Below, piece after piece: positions 31,473-41,138 of a DNA stretch of 55,365 nucleotides. Under the pieces are notes generated by a model that was not told the origin of the DNA, did no database searches, and saw only the letters and a program-made list of their open reading frames with translations. Source of the stretch: Candidatus Krumholzibacteriia bacterium. Its GTDB lineage: Bacteria > Krumholzibacteriota > Krumholzibacteriia > LZORAL124-64-63. Where the stretch lies: positions 1 to 55,365 of the forward strand of contig JANTGJ010000005.1 in the NCBI GenBank assembly GCA_024762975.1, written 5' to 3'. The position numbers were made by a program, and so were the translations under genes. Numbering within the stretch: the first letter of the stretch is position 1; each line of letters begins with the position of its first letter.

Positions 31473-34400
31473 ATGTCAGTCTCTGTGCCCCCAGACAATT
31501 TCGTGCACCTGCACAATCATTCGCACTATTCGCTCCTGGACGGAGCGATGAAACCCAAGGACATGGCCGCCCGGGCGGCCGAGTTGGGGCAGCCGGCGCT
31601 GGCGCTGACCGATCATGGCAACATGTTCGGCGCGGTGGAGTTCTTTCTCGCCTGCAAGAAGGCGGGGATCAAACCGATCGTCGGATCCGAAGTCTATATT
31701 ACGGCCGACCGGCAGAATCGGGTCGCCGACAAGGTGCACAATCGCAGTTATCACATGGTGCTGCTGGCGGCAAGCGAGACGGGCTACCACAATCTGGTCA
31801 AGCTTTCCTCGTATGGTTACCTGGAGGGATTCTACTACCGCCCGCGCATCGACAAGGAATTGCTGGCGCAGTACAGCGAGGGGCTGATCGGACTGTCGGC
31901 GTGCATGAGTGGCGAGCCGAATTTTCATCTGCGCACCGGAGACGTCGAGAAGGCGACCGCCGCCGCTGCCGAGTACCGTGACATCCTGGGCGCGGAGAAC
32001 TATTTCCTCGAGATCCAGAACCACGGGATCGAGGAAGAAGGCCGAATCCGCCAATTGATGCCGCAGGTCGCCGACGCCGTGGGCTGCGGAATCGTTGCGA
32101 CGAACGACTGCCACTTCCTGGACCGTGCGCACCATGAGGCCCACGACATCCTGCTGGCCATCCAGACGGGCAAGACCCTCAACGATCCGAACCGCTGGCG
32201 CAGCAACACGCCCGAAGTCTACTTCAAATCGACCCAGGAAATGCTGAAGCTTTTCCAGGATTGGCCCGATGCGGTTTCCAATACGTTGCGTATTGCCGAG
32301 CGGGTCGATTTCGAGATGCAGCTGGGTAAACTGCTGCTGCCCGAATTTCCCTTGCCGGACGAGTTCGATACACCCGACGAGTATGTAGCGAGCCTGTCGC
32401 GCAAGGGATTGAAAGAGCGATACGGCACCATCACCGAAGAAATGGAGGAGCGCCTCGCCTACGAACTGGGAATCATCCAGCAGACCGGGTATGCCGGCTA
32501 CTTCCTGATCGTTTGGGATTTCATCGATGCCGCGCGCAGGATGAAGATTCCGGTCGGGCCGGGGCGGGGATCCGCCGCCGGCTCGCTGGTGTGCTACTGC
32601 ATGGGAATCACGGATATCGATCCGTTGCGGCATCAGCTGCTGTTCGAGCGTTTCCTGAATCCAGAACGGATCTCGATGCCGGATATCGATGTGGATTTCT
32701 GTTTTGAGCGGCGTGGCGATGTGATCGAGTACGTGGCGCAGAAATACGGGCGTGAAAACGTCTCCCAGATCATCACTTTCGGCACGATGGCAGCCAAGGC
32801 CGTGCTGAAGGACGTCGCCCGCGTGCTGGACATGCCGTTTTCCGAAAGCAATCGGATCTCCGGTCTGGTGCCCGAGGAAGTCGGCATGACGCTGGGCAAG
32901 GCACTCGATTCGGCGCCGGGTCTGAAAGAGGTCGCTGATCAGTCCGACGAACACGCGATGCTGATGCGCAATGCCCTGGTTCTGGAGGGCCTGAACCGCA
33001 ATACCGGAATTCACGCCGCCGGAGTCCTGATCACGCCATCGCCGCTGATCGAACATGCGCCGCTGTATCGCAATACGAAGGGCGATATCACGGTCCAGTT
33101 CGACATGACCATGAGCGAAACCCTGGGCCTGTTGAAGATGGACTTCCTGGGCCTGCGCACGCTGACGGTCATCGACAAGGCACTGGATCTGGTGGCGGCC
33201 ACCACCGGCAAGAGAATCCTGGCCGAGGAAATTCCGACCGATGATGAGGCAACCTACCAGTTGCTGCAGGACGGACGCACCGTGGGCGTCTTCCAGCTCG
33301 AGAGCAGCGGTATGCAGGAACTGGTGCGCAAGCTGGCTCCGACCTGTTACGACGACATCACAGCCATCTGTGCGCTGTATCGGCCCGGGCCGCTGGGCGC
33401 GGACATGGACAAGGTCTATGTCGAGCGCAAGCACGGCCGCCAGCAGGTCGAGTACAAGGATCCCTGCCTCGAACCCATCCTGAAGGACACCTATGGCGTG
33501 ATCCTGTACCAGGAGCAGGTGATGCAGATCGCCTCGAAGATGGGTGGCTTCACCATGGGCGAGGCCGACACGCTGCGCAAGGCCATGGGTAAAAAGAAGC
33601 TCGACATGATGGCCGAGATGAAGGTCAAGTTCCTGGCCGGCGCCCAGGCCGGCGGATACGACGAGCGCGCGGCCCGCGAAATCTACGAGGAAATGGAGTT
33701 CTTCGCCCAGTACGGATTCAACAAGAGCCATTCGGCGGCGTACGCTCTGTTGTCGATCCAGACGGCCTGGCTGAAGGCGCATCATCCGGCCGAGTTCATG
33801 GCTGCGACCATGACCACCGAGATGCGCAAGTCCGATCGGATCACGCAGCTGATCGACGAGGTGAAAGCGCTTGGACTGGAAATTCGCCTGCCGGACATCA
33901 ACCATCCCAGTTCCCAGTTCGGGGTCAGCGATGGGCAGATCGTTTTCGGCATGGGCGCGGTCAAGGGAGTCGGCGCCGCCGCAATCGACGTGATCGCCGC
34001 GGCACGCGAGGAACTCGGGCGCGATTTCACCGATCTGTTCGATTTGTGTGAGAACGTCGATCTGCAGAAGGTCAACCGCAAGGTGATCGAAGGGTTGATC
34101 AACGCCGGCGCCATGGATCGATTGCCGGGGCACCGGCGCCAGTTGCTGGCGAACCTGGATCGCGCACTGGCCTTCGGGCAGCGGGCGGCCCGGGAGAAGG
34201 CTGGCGGTCAGGCCTCCCTTTTCGGAGGCGGCAGTGATGCGCAGTTGATGCGACCGACACTGGCCGAATGCGGCCCGTTCGACCCCCTGGTCGAGTTGTC
34301 GAAGGAGCGGGCGGCGGTGGGGTTTTTCCTCTCCGGCCATCCCTTCGAGGAGTACCGGGAACTGATGGCCTCGTTGCCGACGGGGTCGACGGCCGCAGCT

Positions 34401-35078
34401 CACCAGCGTGGAGAGGGGACCTGGGTCGATCTGGTCGGAGTGATCACGTCGCATACGAAACATCGCGACCGGCACAAGCGCGTCTACGCCCGGGCCAACT
34501 TCGAGGACAAGAGCGGAGTGATCGGTTTGACGATCTATTCGCAGCAATACGAACTGGCGCAGCATCTGGTCGCCAGCGATCACATTCTGGTCGTCGGCGG
34601 ACGGGTGCAGGTGCGCAGTGACGGCGCCCGCGAGATTGTCGTCGACCGCCTGACGGATATCGATCAGGTCCTCGGTACCTGGACGCGGGATCTCTTCCTG
34701 CAGCTGGATCTCGAGAGTGCAGGTGCCGCTGCCATCGAGAGTCTGGGAGATTTGCTGCGGGATTTCGGCCGTCCCCTGGAGATTCGCGCTCCGCAGGATC
34801 CGGATATCCCGGAGCCCGACGAGCCGGAGGTGGACGAGGCCGTCCTCGAGGCCGGCGGCGAGCCCCCAATGCCATTGATGGCGCAGCCGATTCCGGTGAT
34901 TGTCGAAGTGCAACGCGGAGATCGGACCTGGCTGTTGCAATCCGGAGGAAATAGCCTGGCCCTGACCCTGGATTGTCTACGCCGTTTGCGCCAGGTGCCC
35001 GGCGCTGCCGGATTGCGTCTGCGCGTGGTGTTGCCCGCACCGGTCGAGGCCAAGCGACGCTTCCAGGGACGAGGTTGA
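31473..35078 (+). CDS. dnaE: DNA polymerase III subunit alpha
   Basis: A 1201-residue replicative polymerase. The order is: PHP domain (about 10-280), polymerase palm with the catalytic aspartates in MPDIDVDFCFERRGDV, thumb and fingers with IHAAGVLITP and ALYRPGPLGADMDKVY, helix-hairpin-helix region, and OB fold (about 990-1080, DLVGVITSHTKHRDRHKRVYA). The PHP metal-binding motifs are intact (HLHNHSHYSLLDG, LTDHGNMFGAVEF, GSEVYI, TNDCHFLDRAHHEAHDIL), unlike E. coli DnaE where they have decayed. No intein is evident. ATG 31473 matches the family N-terminus; the Shine-Dalgarno is weak. The upstream 33 in-frame codons are not part of the protein. Confidence 0.97.
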   Translation: MSVSVPPDNFVHLHNHSHYSLLDGAMKPKDMAARAAELGQPALALTDHGNMFGAVEFFLACKKAGIKPIVGSEVYITADRQNRVADKVHNRSYHMVLLAASETGYHNLVKLSSYGYLEGFYYRPRIDKELLAQYSEGLIGLSACMSGEPNFHLRTGDVEKATAAAAEYRDILGAENYFLEIQNHGIEEEGRIRQLMPQVADAVGCGIVATNDCHFLDRAHHEAHDILLAIQTGKTLNDPNRWRSNTPEVYFKSTQEMLKLFQDWPDAVSNTLRIAERVDFEMQLGKLLLPEFPLPDEFDTPDEYVASLSRKGLKERYGTITEEMEERLAYELGIIQQTGYAGYFLIVWDFIDAARRMKIPVGPGRGSAAGSLVCYCMGITDIDPLRHQLLFERFLNPERISMPDIDVDFCFERRGDVIEYVAQKYGRENVSQIITFGTMAAKAVLKDVARVLDMPFSESNRISGLVPEEVGMTLGKALDSAPGLKEVADQSDEHAMLMRNALVLEGLNRNTGIHAAGVLITPSPLIEHAPLYRNTKGDITVQFDMTMSETLGLLKMDFLGLRTLTVIDKALDLVAATTGKRILAEEIPTDDEATYQLLQDGRTVGVFQLESSGMQELVRKLAPTCYDDITAICALYRPGPLGADMDKVYVERKHGRQQVEYKDPCLEPILKDTYGVILYQEQVMQIASKMGGFTMGEADTLRKAMGKKKLDMMAEMKVKFLAGAQAGGYDERAAREIYEEMEFFAQYGFNKSHSAAYALLSIQTAWLKAHHPAEFMAATMTTEMRKSDRITQLIDEVKALGLEIRLPDINHPSSQFGVSDGQIVFGMGAVKGVGAAAIDVIAAAREELGRDFTDLFDLCENVDLQKVNRKVIEGLINAGAMDRLPGHRRQLLANLDRALAFGQRAAREKAGGQASLFGGGSDAQLMRPTLAECGPFDPLVELSKERAAVGFFLSGHPFEEYRELMASLPTGSTAAAHQRGEGTWVDLVGVITSHTKHRDRHKRVYARANFEDKSGVIGLTIYSQQYELAQHLVASDHILVVGGRVQVRSDGAREIVVDRLTDIDQVLGTWTRDLFLQLDLESAGAAAIESLGDLLRDFGRPLEIRAPQDPDIPEPDEPEVDEAVLEAGGEPPMPLMAQPIPVIVEVQRGDRTWLLQSGGNSLALTLDCLRRLRQVPGAAGLRLRVVLPAPVEAKRRFQGRG

Positions 35079-35107
35079 ACCGCTGTGCCCGGCGCGGCGA
35101 CTTGGGC

Positions 35108-35137
35108 TTGACACTGGCCCGGTGAGATGACTAAATC
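35108..35137 (+). promoter_or_regulatory. Candidate promoter of accA
   Basis: A consensus TTGACA (35108-35113) is followed after 18 bases by TAAATC (35132-35137). The -10 match is mediocre. It would let accA be expressed apart from dnaE. Confidence 0.38.
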
Positions 35138-35188
35138 CCTTTTTGCGAACCGTTTTCCATGCGGGAGAACGGCTTTTCCGCAGGGACC
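35138..35188 (+). promoter_or_regulatory. Structured accA leader / attenuator-like hairpin
   Basis: CCGTTTTCC (35150-35158) pairs with GGAGAACGG (35164-35172, one T-G wobble) across loop ATGCG and is followed by CTTTTCC. Flanking CCCT and GCG on the left can pair with CGC and AGGG on the right to extend it with bulges. It could terminate dnaE transcripts or attenuate accA. Confidence 0.42.
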
Positions 35189-35225
35189 GGAGGTGCACCG
35201 GCAACCCTGCCATGAGGCGATACCC

Positions 35226-36206
35226 ATGGATTGGAAGAAGAAAGCCCTGTGGCTTGATTTTGAATTGCCCCTGGTCGAACTGGAGGAGCGAATCCAGACC
35301 CTCCAGGATTCGGCCGATGTGCGCGGCATGGATGTACAGGAAGAGGTCGCGCGATTGCGCGCCAAGGCCGAAAAGCTGGGGCGCGAGATTTTCGAGAAGC
35401 TGGAACCGTGGCAGCGCGTGCAACTGGCCCGGCACCCTCGTCGGCCCACCACCGTCGACCTGATCGGCTACATCTTCACGGATTTTCAGGAGTTGCATGG
35501 CGACCGGATGTTCCGCGATGATCCGGCGATCGTGGGGGGCATGGCGACGCTGGGCGAGCGAAAGATCATGCTCATCGGTCACCAGAAGGGGCGAGACACC
35601 AAGAGCAATATCAAACGCAATTTCGGAATGGCCCACCCCGAAGGATACCGCAAGGCACTGCGCCTGATGGAAATGGCAGCCCGCTTTGAGCGCCCCGTGG
35701 TCACCTTCATCGATACGCCCGGCGCCTATCCGGGGCTGGGGGCCGAGGAGCGGGGTCAGGCCGAGGCGATTGCCCGCAATCTGCGGGAGATGGCTGCCCT
35801 GCCGGTTCCGATCGTCGTGGTCGTGACCGGGGAAGGCGGCAGCGGCGGCGCGCTGGCATTGGGAGTCGGGGACCGGATCTACATGCTGGAAAATTCGATC
35901 TACAGTGTGATCAGTCCCGAGGGCTGCGCGGCGATTCTCTGGCGCGACGGCGCCAAGAGCAAGGAAGCCGCCAAGGCCATGAAGCTGACCAGCGCCGATG
36001 CCCGACGTCTGGGTGTGATCGACGGTGTGATCAAGGAACCGATCGGCGGAGCGCACCGGGACCACGAAGGCATGGCTGCAAGCATCCAGGGCCAGATCCA
36101 GGACGCCCTGGCGGAACTGGAGCAACTCCCGGTGAATGACCTGCTGGACCGGCGTCTACAGAAATTCCTGGATATGGGGGACTTCGAGGATGCGGGTCGT
36201 TCGTGA
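35226..36206 (+). CDS. accA: Acetyl-CoA carboxylase carboxyltransferase subunit alpha
   Basis: A 326-residue protein, close to the 319 residues of E. coli AccA. With AccD it transfers carboxylate from carboxybiotin to acetyl-CoA, the committed step of fatty-acid synthesis. The N-terminal helical region [16 protein letters not shown] and the crotonase-like core [65 protein letters not shown] (cut by family loops) are typical. ATG 35226 follows GAGGCG at about seven bases. The dnaE-accA neighbour pair is also seen in E. coli. The gene is followed by a 252-base gap with a strong promoter. Confidence 0.96.
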   Translation: MDWKKKALWLDFELPLVELEERIQTLQDSADVRGMDVQEEVARLRAKAEKLGREIFEKLEPWQRVQLARHPRRPTTVDLIGYIFTDFQELHGDRMFRDDPAIVGGMATLGERKIMLIGHQKGRDTKSNIKRNFGMAHPEGYRKALRLMEMAARFERPVVTFIDTPGAYPGLGAEERGQAEAIARNLREMAALPVPIVVVVTGEGGSGGALALGVGDRIYMLENSIYSVISPEGCAAILWRDGAKSKEAAKAMKLTSADARRLGVIDGVIKEPIGGAHRDHEGMAASIQGQIQDALAELEQLPVNDLLDRRLQKFLDMGDFEDAGRS

Positions 36207-36264
36207 CCGTTTGCCAGTTGATGCGACGAGTTTTGGGATTTTGTTCGAAAATGGCAGGATGGGG

Positions 36265-36293
36265 TTGACGAAAGGTTGGTATTGTCGTAATAT
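36265..36293 (+). promoter_or_regulatory. Candidate promoter of the secretion locus
   Basis: TTGACG (36265-36270), 17 bases, TAATAT (36288-36293), in the most A/T-rich part of the accA to Trm112 gap. The transcript would start near 36300 and carry the Trm112-like gene and the 1474-residue fusion gene. Confidence 0.55.
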
Positions 36294-36458
36294 CTTCAAG
36301 CCAACCTCTTCCAGAATCTGGATCCTCTTCCGGCCGCCCCCGATCCATTGTGATCTGTGGGTTATTTCTTTATGGTACCTATTGATCCATCAGGTGGATG
36401 GTGCCGTCGGTTCGCTCCCGTTTTCCCATTGGTTTCGCAAGGTTTGAGGAGGCGATTC

Positions 36459-36647
36459 ATGCTGGATCCGAAGTTGCTCGAAATTCTCGCGTGTCCCGTT
36501 TGCCGGCAGTCGGTCGAAGCCGACGAGAAGCAGGAGTGGCTGTTGTGCCGCAAATGCTCGGTACGGTACCGTGTCGAGGGTGACATCCCCATCATGTTGC
36601 CTGAAGAAGCCGAGAAGATTCCCGGTCCCCATCGTGAGGGAGAGTAG
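36459..36647 (+). CDS. Trm112-like zinc ribbon protein (UPF0434)
   Basis: A 62-residue protein starting MLDPKLLEILACPVCR and containing a second CRKC pair, which together form a zinc ribbon, then VRYRVEGDIPIMLPEEA. This is the UPF0434/Trm112 family (E. coli YcaR type), small cytoplasmic proteins; eukaryotic Trm112 activates methyltransferases, and the bacterial role is poorly known. A strong GAGGAGG ribosome-binding site precedes the ATG. Six bases separate its stop from the next gene, so the two are co-transcribed although their functions seem unrelated. Confidence 0.9.
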   Translation: MLDPKLLEILACPVCRQSVEADEKQEWLLCRKCSVRYRVEGDIPIMLPEEAEKIPGPHREGE

Positions 36648-36653
36648 CGGACC

Positions 36654-39600
36654 ATGTGTCTTTTCACTCATTTTGCCGCGGGAGCGTTGACCGGTGCCGC
36701 GACCGGAAATGTGGGCTGGGCGGCCGTGGCCGGAACCGCGTCGCACGCCGTACTGGATGCGATTCCTCATTACGACCACCCCGATTGGCGGGTCGAATTG
36801 GCGGGGGGAGTTGCCGCACTGCTGTTGCTGCTGCTGATGCCCTTTGTCAGTCCCGCTGCCGTAGTGGGGGGGATCTGCGGCATGCTGCCCGATCTGGAAA
36901 ATTTGTTTCAAAAGTTGGGGTGGATGGACCGGAAACGACGTATTTACCCTTCCCACAACGGTTGGGTCCCGCACGGGCGTTCGTTGGGTCCTCGTGCGAT
37001 TCTGTGGCAGTTCGCAATTTTTGCCGCCTGTTTCCTCGCCCTCGGGCTATTCAACCCGGGAACAGCTCTGGCCGCTGCCGGAACCGATGTCGCGCGGATG
37101 GACCGCCCGCGGGTGACGGTGGTCAGTGGCGACCGGGATCAAACGGTGCTGCGTCTGGATTTCCCCGTACTGCAGATGCCGACGGACTGGGACCGGATTT
37201 CTGTCGAGCAGGTCGACTTTGCGTTGCCGTCCACGATCGAGGAATCCGTGCCGGAGCAGGTCGAGATTCTGCCGCCGCGGATGTTCGTCAGTGTGGCCAT
37301 CCCGTCGAGAAAAGCCCCGCAGGTCGAAGTACTGGGCGCCCGTTGGTGGAAGGAGCCGCTGGCGGAGGTGGCAACCGACGACCTGGTTTCGTTCTCTCTT
37401 CCTTCCGTGTACCGATCCGTTCCCATCAGTGGCGCACGGATTCCTCTGGCCGCCCGGGGTGGTGTTCTGCGATCGCTCACCGTACGCCTGGATCACCAAG
37501 CCGACTCGCGCTGGCTGGCAGAGGAATCGGCAGCCAAATCCTTGACCGAACCCGCCACGAGAACCTGGCGGGAGACGCCGCCCATGGGGCTGGCCAATCG
37601 CTCTCTGTTCGAACAGATGCGGGACACTTCGCGTCGCGCTTCCCTGGCGCGTGTGGCACAGAAATCATCGTTGCCCGAGTTGTTTTTTCTGACCGATCAC
37701 TGGGCGCGGTTGGAGATCGACGAAACCGGGGTCTATTCGGTGTCCGGACAGGACCTGCATCTGGCCGGCGTGACCAATACCTCGGTCCATCCCGCGTCGT
37801 TGCGACTGTATCGGGGGGGCGGATTGTCCCTGATGGCCGACCCGAGTGCCCCGGATTCGTTGCAAGCCGATCGCATCGGCTTGAATGAGGTCGCCATCGA
37901 GGTCCTGGGCGCTGAGGATGGCGAGTGGAACCTGGATGACGAGCTGCATTTCTACGGCGTAGCTACCAGTGCCTGGAGTGATCGCCTGGGCGCCTCGCCC
38001 GACCCGCTCGAACACTATGATCATCCGTACGCCGCGCAGGCAGTCTACTGGTTGACCTGGGATTCTACTGCCGTTTCTCCCTTGCCCGGCAGCCCGCGGC
38101 GCCTGGTAACCGATGCCGCAACGCCCCGCGGGAGCGAGATCCTCTCCACGGCACGGTTGCGTGGGCACCATGAACAACAGTTGCATTCGGACATCGGCCG
38201 GGTCGCGGACGATTTCGTCTGGTACAACGCGATCAACGCCAGCGTGACGGAGAATTTCAATCTTCCGGGAGTCGTGGCCGATTCCAGTGCCTTCTTCGTC
38301 GTGGACTGGCGCGGCGTGACGGACGAGAATTCGAGTCGCTACGACACCGCCGAAGCAGCCGCCTGGGCCAATGGTTCCCTCGCCACGCGGGTGGCGACCG
38401 GGTTTGCGATCACCGCCCAGGAGGATAGCCTGCGCGTCCGCCTGGCAGGACCGTTCACGCCTCTGGCAGACCAGCCCAACAGCATCAGCCTGCAGCGTAC
38501 CGGGGGCGATGGTGACCTCTGCCTGGACAGTTTCGATATCCTGTATTGGGCGGATCTGGACCTGCGGGTGCTCCCGGGCCAAACCGAGATCCCGATCTGG
38601 GCCGAGACCTCGACTGCCGACCAGGCCGATCTGGTCGTGGCCCCGCCGGCGGGGCAGCAGGTCCGGTTGTGGAATGTCACGGATCCCTCGACTCCGCGTG
38701 CATTGACCGGCGCGGCCTCGGGCGCCTACACCGGACGGACTGGATTCGGAATCGACCTGCCGCCCGGGCAGCACACCTATTTTGTCGCCTTCACATCGGA
38801 ACGGATGCTGGATGTCGGGCCGATCCAGGTGAGCAGTCCCGACCCGATCCGGTTGGACCCGAAGGGGGTGGACTATCTGGTCATCTACCCCGGAGAGTTT
38901 GCGCCGGCGGCCCGTGCGCTGGCCGACTTCCGCTCCACGATGCTGCCGGATACCGATTCGCCGGTGGCGGCGAGTTACAACGTGCAGGAGATCTACAACA
39001 ACTTCTCCGGTGGACAGAAGGACTGGCGCGCCATCCGCAACTTCATGCGCTATGTATACCAGAATGGTGGACAGCGTCTGCGGTACGTCTGTCTGATCGG
39101 CAACGCGTGCCGGGACTACCGCAATTACCTGGGGCGTACGCCGCAGGTCGATCTGTACTACGACTTCCTTCCTACTGAAGTACGCACCCCGTTCCCGGAC
39201 AATCCGACCTACGACCTCAGGGAATCGCCCTACGCGACGGACGACGGGCTGGTGTCTTTCGATCCTCCGGCCCTGCTGGATGTCGATTATCCCGATGTCG
39301 CCGTGGGCCGATTGCCGGCCGTGAACCTGGCCGAGGCCGAGTTGATGGTGGCCAACACCATCGCCTACGAGACCGAGACGGAGCCGGGCGCATGGCGCGA
39401 TCGGATCCTGATGGTGGCAGACGACACCCATAAGCGCGGCGTGATCCCCTACTCGGGAGAGCACAAGCATACGGTCGAGGCCGAGATGCTTTGCGAGAAT
39501 CTGGTTCCCACATCGATCGACGCCGTAAAGATCTACGCCGTTGCCTATGATCTGCCGCCCGGTAGTACCAACAAGCCCGAGGTTCGGGCCGATATCAACA

Positions 39601-41078
39601 TCGGTTTGAATGAGGGCACCACGATCTACCACTATATCGGCCATGGATCGCAGGACAGCCTTGCCGATGAGCGGATTTTCGAGATCGAGGACATCCCGGC
39701 ATTGACCAACGGAATGAAACGGGGCCTGTTCGTGGCCTTCAGCTGCGACGTGGGCGTATACGACAGCACGAATCGGCGTTCGATGGGCGAGGTCTTCCTG
39801 ACCAGCGACGCCGGCGGCGCGATCGGGTCGATCACCGCCAGCCAGGTCAGTTACAGCACCGAGAACGATGTGCTGACCAACGCCTTCTACCGGGAGCTGT
39901 TCCCGGACCGTGAAGTGGATCTGACGCAGGGTATCGGACAGGCCCTGCAGCGCGCGAAGGCGGAGATGTACTACTTCAACGCGCGTCGGAATTCCCAGCG
40001 CTACAACCTGATGGGCGACCCGGCCCTGGTGCTGCCGCACCCGCGCAATGATCTGCAATTCGCTTCCGACAGCCTGGATTCCCTGATGACCGGCAGACGG
40101 CACCAGGTGCGTCTGGGAGAGGCCGGCGACCTGCTGATGCCCGAAGCCGGGGACAGTTACGACCTGCGGGTGGAAGAGTCATCGGTCACCCGATACTACG
40201 AATTCGTCTACTATCCGAACCCGGATTCCCTGCTGAGCTACGTCGAACGTGGCGAAGCCGTTTTCCGGGGTACGGGGACCGCCGACGGGGACCAACTGGC
40301 CGTGGATTTCATGGTACCCAAGCAGATGCGCTTTGGTCCGGATGCCCGCGTTCGGATGGTCCTGACGACTCCCGAGGGAGAGCACGCCGCGGAGGTCCGG
40401 GTGCCGGCCGTCCGCTCGCCGCCGACGGCGAATGAAGATGTCCACGGGCCGAGCATCGAACTGGCGTTCGCTGACCACCTGCAGAGTGTCCGCTCCGGGG
40501 CCCTGCTCGAGGCGCAACTGAGCGATCCGAGCGGGATCGCGATTCTCGGGACCAGTCCCATCACGAGCATTCTGCTGGAGTTCGATGAGACGGGATTCAT
40601 GACCGATATCACGCCGTCCTTCCGCTACGATCCGGACAGTTATACGACCGGCCGGATCGGCATGGCCCTGCCCGCGGACATGGAACCCGGAGAACATGTG
40701 GTTTCGTTGTATGCGGCGGATGCGTTGGGAAATGTCGGCAGTGATACGCTGTCCTTCCGGATCCAGGATGAAATCACGACGGGCATCGCTTCGGTGGCGC
40801 TTTTTCCTAATCCGACCCACGGCCCCTGCCGATTGGTATTCGATCTCGGAGAACCGATGCACCTGCGGTGGGACATCTACACACTGGCGGGACATTGCAT
40901 CCGTACGATCGAGGCCGATTTCGAGGAGGCCGGGCGTTCCCAGATCGAGTGGAACGGGCGGGACGACCAGTCGGACGAGATCGCCAATGGTACCTATCTA
41001 TATGTGCTGAGAGGACGAAGCGCGAGCGATCCGGAACACCCATTCCACCATACGGGCAAACTCGTGCTCATGAGATAG
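36654..41078 (+). CDS. porU: YdjM-like membrane domain fused to PorU-like C25 peptidase with sorting-like C-terminus
   Basis: A 1474-residue protein. Residues 1-135 resemble small YdjM-like membrane proteins (FTHFAAGALTGAATG, SHAVLDAIPHYDHPDW, LPDLENLF, PSHNGWVPHGR) with three hydrophobic segments (about 5-30, 50-75, 115-134). The third runs into GTALA-140, a plausible signal-peptidase site. Then comes a large beta-rich region (140-740) and a peptidase C25 domain (about 740-1130) with VDYLVIYPGEFAPAAR, VAVGRLPAVN, catalytic His997 (YIGHGS) and Cys1031 (AFSCDVG). The end (about 1385-1474) is a FlgD-Ig/type-IX-sorting-like domain with SVALFPNPTHGPC and a GNGTYLYVLRG-like strand. The next gene is a PorV-family barrel, matching the porU-porV order of Porphyromonas. 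An internal ATG at 36924 (residue 91) has only an abutting GGGGTGG. The reading frame is continuous through the junction. Confidence 0.8.
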   Translation: MCLFTHFAAGALTGAATGNVGWAAVAGTASHAVLDAIPHYDHPDWRVELAGGVAALLLLLLMPFVSPAAVVGGICGMLPDLENLFQKLGWMDRKRRIYPSHNGWVPHGRSLGPRAILWQFAIFAACFLALGLFNPGTALAAAGTDVARMDRPRVTVVSGDRDQTVLRLDFPVLQMPTDWDRISVEQVDFALPSTIEESVPEQVEILPPRMFVSVAIPSRKAPQVEVLGARWWKEPLAEVATDDLVSFSLPSVYRSVPISGARIPLAARGGVLRSLTVRLDHQADSRWLAEESAAKSLTEPATRTWRETPPMGLANRSLFEQMRDTSRRASLARVAQKSSLPELFFLTDHWARLEIDETGVYSVSGQDLHLAGVTNTSVHPASLRLYRGGGLSLMADPSAPDSLQADRIGLNEVAIEVLGAEDGEWNLDDELHFYGVATSAWSDRLGASPDPLEHYDHPYAAQAVYWLTWDSTAVSPLPGSPRRLVTDAATPRGSEILSTARLRGHHEQQLHSDIGRVADDFVWYNAINASVTENFNLPGVVADSSAFFVVDWRGVTDENSSRYDTAEAAAWANGSLATRVATGFAITAQEDSLRVRLAGPFTPLADQPNSISLQRTGGDGDLCLDSFDILYWADLDLRVLPGQTEIPIWAETSTADQADLVVAPPAGQQVRLWNVTDPSTPRALTGAASGAYTGRTGFGIDLPPGQHTYFVAFTSERMLDVGPIQVSSPDPIRLDPKGVDYLVIYPGEFAPAARALADFRSTMLPDTDSPVAASYNVQEIYNNFSGGQKDWRAIRNFMRYVYQNGGQRLRYVCLIGNACRDYRNYLGRTPQVDLYYDFLPTEVRTPFPDNPTYDLRESPYATDDGLVSFDPPALLDVDYPDVAVGRLPAVNLAEAELMVANTIAYETETEPGAWRDRILMVADDTHKRGVIPYSGEHKHTVEAEMLCENLVPTSIDAVKIYAVAYDLPPGSTNKPEVRADINIGLNEGTTIYHYIGHGSQDSLADERIFEIEDIPALTNGMKRGLFVAFSCDVGVYDSTNRRSMGEVFLTSDAGGAIGSITASQVSYSTENDVLTNAFYRELFPDREVDLTQGIGQALQRAKAEMYYFNARRNSQRYNLMGDPALVLPHPRNDLQFASDSLDSLMTGRRHQVRLGEAGDLLMPEAGDSYDLRVEESSVTRYYEFVYYPNPDSLLSYVERGEAVFRGTGTADGDQLAVDFMVPKQMRFGPDARVRMVLTTPEGEHAAEVRVPAVRSPPTANEDVHGPSIELAFADHLQSVRSGALLEAQLSDPSGIAILGTSPITSILLEFDETGFMTDITPSFRYDPDSYTTGRIGMALPADMEPGEHVVSLYAADALGNVGSDTLSFRIQDEITTGIASVALFPNPTHGPCRLVFDLGEPMHLRWDIYTLAGHCIRTIEADFEEAGRSQIEWNGRDDQSDEIANGTYLYVLRGRSASDPEHPFHHTGKLVLMR

Positions 41079-41138
41079 TCGACAACGAACGGTCCGCCCA
41101 AGGGGCCTGAACGATGGACATAACGGAGGTAGAGCGGA

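Noticed and set aside
31476-34940. Very long open frame on the strand opposite dnaE (also long ones opposite ftcD, nuoG/H, nuoL/M and the M6 gene)
   Set aside because: They mirror strongly conserved genes in high-GC DNA, where antisense frames stay open by codon bias. Their translations are rich in His, Gln and Arg and show no family motif.
36924-41078. Internal ATG at 36924 as the real start of the C25 protein
   Set aside because: It would give a long Arg-rich N-region before the hydrophobic helix, and its GGGGTGG lies directly against the ATG. The upstream 90 codons encode a recognisable YdjM-like sequence in the same frame, so 36654 is preferred, though an additional internal start cannot be excluded.
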